DNA from: Actinomycetota bacterium
Lineage (GTDB): Bacteria; Actinomycetota; Actinomycetes; Propionibacteriales; Nocardioidaceae
Length of the DNA stretch: 8,542 bases
NCBI GenBank assembly: GCA_009702305.1
Contig: WLIH01000075.1
Span: 1 to 8,542 of the forward strand
Direction of reading: 5' to 3'
A program made the translations under genes and the position numbers. Shown in pieces: positions 6,746-8,542 of the stretch; position 1 is the stretch's first letter; each line of letters opens with the position of its first letter. The notes under the pieces are model-generated. The model saw only the letters and a list, made by a program, of their open reading frames with translations. It did no database searches and was not told where the DNA came from.

Positions 6746-6758
6746 GTGCTCGATCATA
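6743..6758 (-). promoter_or_regulatory. Candidate leaderless promoter of the response regulator
   Basis: On the minus strand TATGAT (6758-6753) differs from the -10 consensus TATAAT at one base and ends seven bases before the ATG at 6745. No ribosome-binding site and no good -35 are visible. It lies in the 60-bp gap after the polymerase gene, which suggests the regulator has its own promoter and need not be read with the repair operon. Confidence 0.5.
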
Positions 6759-6805
6759 GGGGCAGAGCAGCTCCCGGCCATGGACGCCCGCGCCCGACGG
6801 ACCGG

Positions 6806-7711
6806 TCAGACCTCGCCGGCGAACAGGTCGCCGAGGTCCTCGACGCGCTCGAGCACCTGCTCGAAACGCAGCTGCTCCAGGCCCAGCGGATCGTCGGCGC
6901 CGTCCTCGACCTCGGCCCAGGAGACGGGCGCGGCGACGTGCGGGCGCTCGCGCCCGCGCAGCGAGTACGGCGAGATGGTGGTCTTGGAGCCGGCGTTCTG
7001 CGACCAGTCGAGGAACACCTTGCCGCCGCGGCGCGCCTTGGTCATCGTGGCCGTGACCAGTCGCGGGTGCTCGCCCTGCAACTCCTCGGCCAGCTCCTTC
7101 GCGAGCGCGGTCGACACGTCCGGCGCCAGGCGGCCGGGCAGGTCGGCGTAGAGGTGCAGGCCCTTGCTGCCGCTGGTGACGGGCTTGCCGACCAGGTCGC
7201 GCTCGGCGAGCTTGTCGCGCACCAGCAGCGCCACCTGGCAGCACTCGTGCAGACCGGCCGGCTCGCCCGGGTCGAGGTCGATGACCAGGCGGTCGGCGTT
7301 GCGGGGACGACCGTTGCGCCCGACGCTCCACTGGTGCACGTGCAGCTCGAGCGCGGCGAGGTTGACCAGCCAGGTCAGCGTCGCGAGGTCGTCGACGATC
7401 GGGAAGACGAGCGTGTCGCCGTTCTTCGACGGTCCGCGCGAGCCGGTCGTCGGCACCCGCACCGTGCGCACCCAGCTCGGAGTGCCGGCCGGCGCGTTCT
7501 TCTCGAAGAAGCTGCCGTCGGCGACCCCGTGCGGCCAGCGGATCCGGGTCACCGCCCGGTCGGCCAGGTGCGGCAGCAGCGTCGGGGCGATTCGTGCGTA
7601 GTAGTTGAGCACCTCGCCCTTCGTGGTGCCGGTGCGCGGGTAGAGCACCTTGTCGAGGTTGCTGATGGTCAGGGTGCGGCCCTCGACGTCGACGTGCAGC
7701 GGCTCGGCCAC
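6806..7711 (-). CDS. Stand-alone LigD-type primase-polymerase (NHEJ polymerase domain)
   Basis: The protein has 301 residues, the length of an isolated LigD polymerase domain, and starts at GTG one base after the stop of the transpeptidase-like gene. It has the archaeo-eukaryotic-primase motifs in order: the DxD pair Asp145/Asp147 in RLVIDLDPGEPAG; SGSKGLHLYADL (180-191) with Lys183 and His186; and the third acidic residue Asp235 in VFLDWSQN. The N-terminal part has the conserved LTISNLDKVLYP and SFFEKNAPAGTPSW segments. Such proteins fill gaps and add nucleotides, often ribonucleotides, at double-strand ends during non-homologous end joining with Ku and an ATP-dependent ligase. The ligase and phosphoesterase domains of full LigD are absent. 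A separate ATP-dependent ligase ends two genes upstream in the same operon, so LigD activities are split between genes here. Start choice depends on operon spacing, since no strong ribosome-binding site is seen. Confidence 0.94.
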   Translation of the reverse strand: MAEPLHVDVEGRTLTISNLDKVLYPRTGTTKGEVLNYYARIAPTLLPHLADRAVTRIRWPHGVADGSFFEKNAPAGTPSWVRTVRVPTTGSRGPSKNGDTLVFPIVDDLATLTWLVNLAALELHVHQWSVGRNGRPRNADRLVIDLDPGEPAGLHECCQVALLVRDKLAERDLVGKPVTSGSKGLHLYADLPGRLAPDVSTALAKELAEELQGEHPRLVTATMTKARRGGKVFLDWSQNAGSKTTISPYSLRGRERPHVAAPVSWAEVEDGADDPLGLEQLRFEQVLERVEDLGDLFAGEV

Positions 7712-7712
7712 G

Positions 7713-8429
7713 TCAGCGCCCGATCGCGATCACGGGCTCGCGGGTGCGGTCGAGGCGCACCATCAGCTGCTTGACGAACCACCGCGGCGCGCTCACGCAG
7801 CCGGCGGTGGCACCCGCGCCGTTAACGTGCAGGAAGATCCCGGAGCCGCGGTGGCGCACCTGCTCCTGGTTGAAGCCGATCACCAGGGAGTACTCGTACT
7901 GCACGTGGTAGTCGCGCAGCCGCTCGGATGCGTTCGGGTCGCTGGCCGGGAGACGCCAACGGAAGCCACCCTGAGCCTTGTTGCGGTAGCGGTTGTAGAA
8001 GTCGGAGGCGTTGTCCTGCACCCAGTAGTCCCCGGCCCGGATGCGCCGGTAGTGGAAGTCCCACGACGCCGACTTCGGGTGCCGACCGAAGGCCCACGGC
8101 AGCCGGTAGCTGCCCAGCGGTGTGGTGCCGCTGCCCTGGACGCGGCGCCGCGGCGCCACCAGTCCGGCGTACCCGATCCGTCCGTCGCGAGCCTGCATCC
8201 GCTGCTGCCAGCCCTCGCCGGTCAGCACCCACCAGGTGATCCGGGCGTGGTGCCCCCCGGTGTGGCGGGCGGTCACCACCTGGCGGGTGCCCGGGCGCAG
8301 CCGCACGGTGACGCCGTCGAGCTCGACGGTGCGCGAGGCGCGCTCGCCGGCCTCGACCGCCCGGGCGCGCGCCGGATCGGCAGGGGCAAGAAGGGCCCCG
8401 ATCAGCAGCAGGGCGAGCAGCGCCTTCAC
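7713..8429 (-). CDS. Secreted L,D-transpeptidase (YkuD/ErfK-like) family protein
   Basis: The protein has 238 residues and starts at GTG, with a good GGAGG ribosome-binding site four to five bases upstream (8436-8440). Residues 1-23 are a signal peptide (MKALLALLLIGALLAP, then a cleavage-type ARARA). The C-terminal YkuD-like domain begins at about residue 85 and ends with the catalytic signature HVNGAGATAGCVS: His201, Gly210 and nucleophile Cys211. YkuD enzymes make L,D-crosslinks or amide bonds in peptidoglycan outside the membrane. The Arg that commonly follows the Cys motif (GC[VI]R) is Ser213 here, placing it in an actinobacterial secreted subgroup with ATAGCVS whose substrate is not established. 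The start overlaps the ligase stop (GTGA) and the stop is one base from the polymerase start, so it is embedded in a repair operon. Its fold and catalytic residues are clear; its cell-wall role is inferred. Confidence 0.88.
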   Translation of the reverse strand: MKALLALLLIGALLAPADPARARAVEAGERASRTVELDGVTVRLRPGTRQVVTARHTGGHHARITWWVLTGEGWQQRMQARDGRIGYAGLVAPRRRVQGSGTTPLGSYRLPWAFGRHPKSASWDFHYRRIRAGDYWVQDNASDFYNRYRNKAQGGFRWRLPASDPNASERLRDYHVQYEYSLVIGFNQEQVRHRGSGIFLHVNGAGATAGCVSAPRWFVKQLMVRLDRTREPVIAIGR

Positions 8430-8542
8430 AGGTCCTCCGGCGACAGGTCCGTGCGCAGGCCCTGGTACGACGGCTGCCGGAGCCGCGCGTAGCCGAGCCC
8501 GTGGGTGTCGACGTCGACCACGAGCACGGGGTCGACCCAGCG
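8426..8542 (-). CDS. ATP-dependent DNA ligase, C-terminal fragment (gene continues beyond window)
   Basis: Only the last 38 residues and the TGA stop are inside the window; I translated them from the minus strand. They read RWVDPVLVVDVDTHG, then RLRQPSYQGLRTDLSPEDL. This is the end of the OB-fold domain of ATP-dependent DNA ligases of the LigC/LigD kind, which typically finishes with a PxLVVEV strand, then LRxPSYxGLRxD. The neighbouring LigD-type polymerase strongly supports this. The ligase would seal the ends processed by that polymerase. The stop overlaps the GTG start of the transpeptidase-like gene by four bases. Whether nucleotidyltransferase and other domains precede it cannot be seen. 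Confidence 0.8.
   Translation of the reverse strand, partial: RWVDPVLVVDVDTHGLGYARLRQPSYQGLRTDLSPEDL

Noticed and set aside
6764..6771. AGAGCAGC upstream of the response regulator, matching part of the TetR operator
   Set aside because: It is only eight bases and is not extended to a palindrome with the flanking CCAAAC elements, so a chance match is likely.
6746..6805. Possible intrinsic terminator after the polymerase gene
   Set aside because: I found no stem of useful length followed by a T-run on the minus strand in this 60-bp gap.
6242..7774. 510-residue plus-strand frame opposite the response regulator and polymerase
   Set aside because: It spans two clear minus-strand genes and the gap between them, and has no recognisable domain.
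7650..8492. Plus-strand frame opposite the transpeptidase-like gene
   Set aside because: It is antisense to a gene with signal peptide, ribosome-binding site and catalytic Cys motif, and its composition is shadow-like.

Overview
The window is very GC-rich DNA with strong third-position GC bias, many GTG starts and what look like leaderless promoters. This points to a high-GC actinobacterium. The protein types (MpaB/DUF2236 oxygenase, stand-alone LigD-type polymerase, M36-like protease) would fit a Nocardioides-like member of the Propionibacteriales, but the genus is inferred. I see no RNA genes, insertion sequences, CRISPR arrays or phage genes. Coding density is close to complete, and the largest gap is 201 bp.

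Left block (1-4474), peptide or amino-acid turnover. On the minus strand a secreted M28-like protein with a PA domain (1115-2641) is joined by a 4-base ATGA overlap to a D-aminoacylase/N-acyl-D-glutamate deacylase-like amidohydrolase (1-1118, cut by the window edge). Most expected zinc ligands of the M28-like protein are substituted, so it looks like a pseudoenzyme. Diverging from this pair is a secreted M36/thermolysin-like zinc metalloprotease (2843-4474). The 201-bp space between them holds a perfect 25-bp inverted repeat touching the M28 start, a second hairpin, and a near-palindrome just upstream of the protease promoter.

Middle block (4464-6745), regulation and redox. An MpaB/DUF2236-type oxygenase (minus) and a TetR-family regulator (plus) diverge from a 47-bp gap that contains a 30-bp near-perfect palindrome overlapping their promoters. 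This is a textbook layout for a TetR repressor controlling itself and its neighbour. The TetR gene converges on an OmpR/PhoB-type response regulator that has no histidine kinase beside it here.

Right block (6806-8542), NHEJ-type repair. A minus-strand operon reads: end of an ATP-dependent DNA ligase, then a secreted L,D-transpeptidase (YkuD)-like protein, then a LigD-type primase-polymerase. The junctions are a 4-base overlap and a 1-base gap. A cell-wall-type secreted enzyme set tightly between the two catalytic parts of a split LigD is the most unusual arrangement in the window. No Ku gene is visible; it could lie outside.
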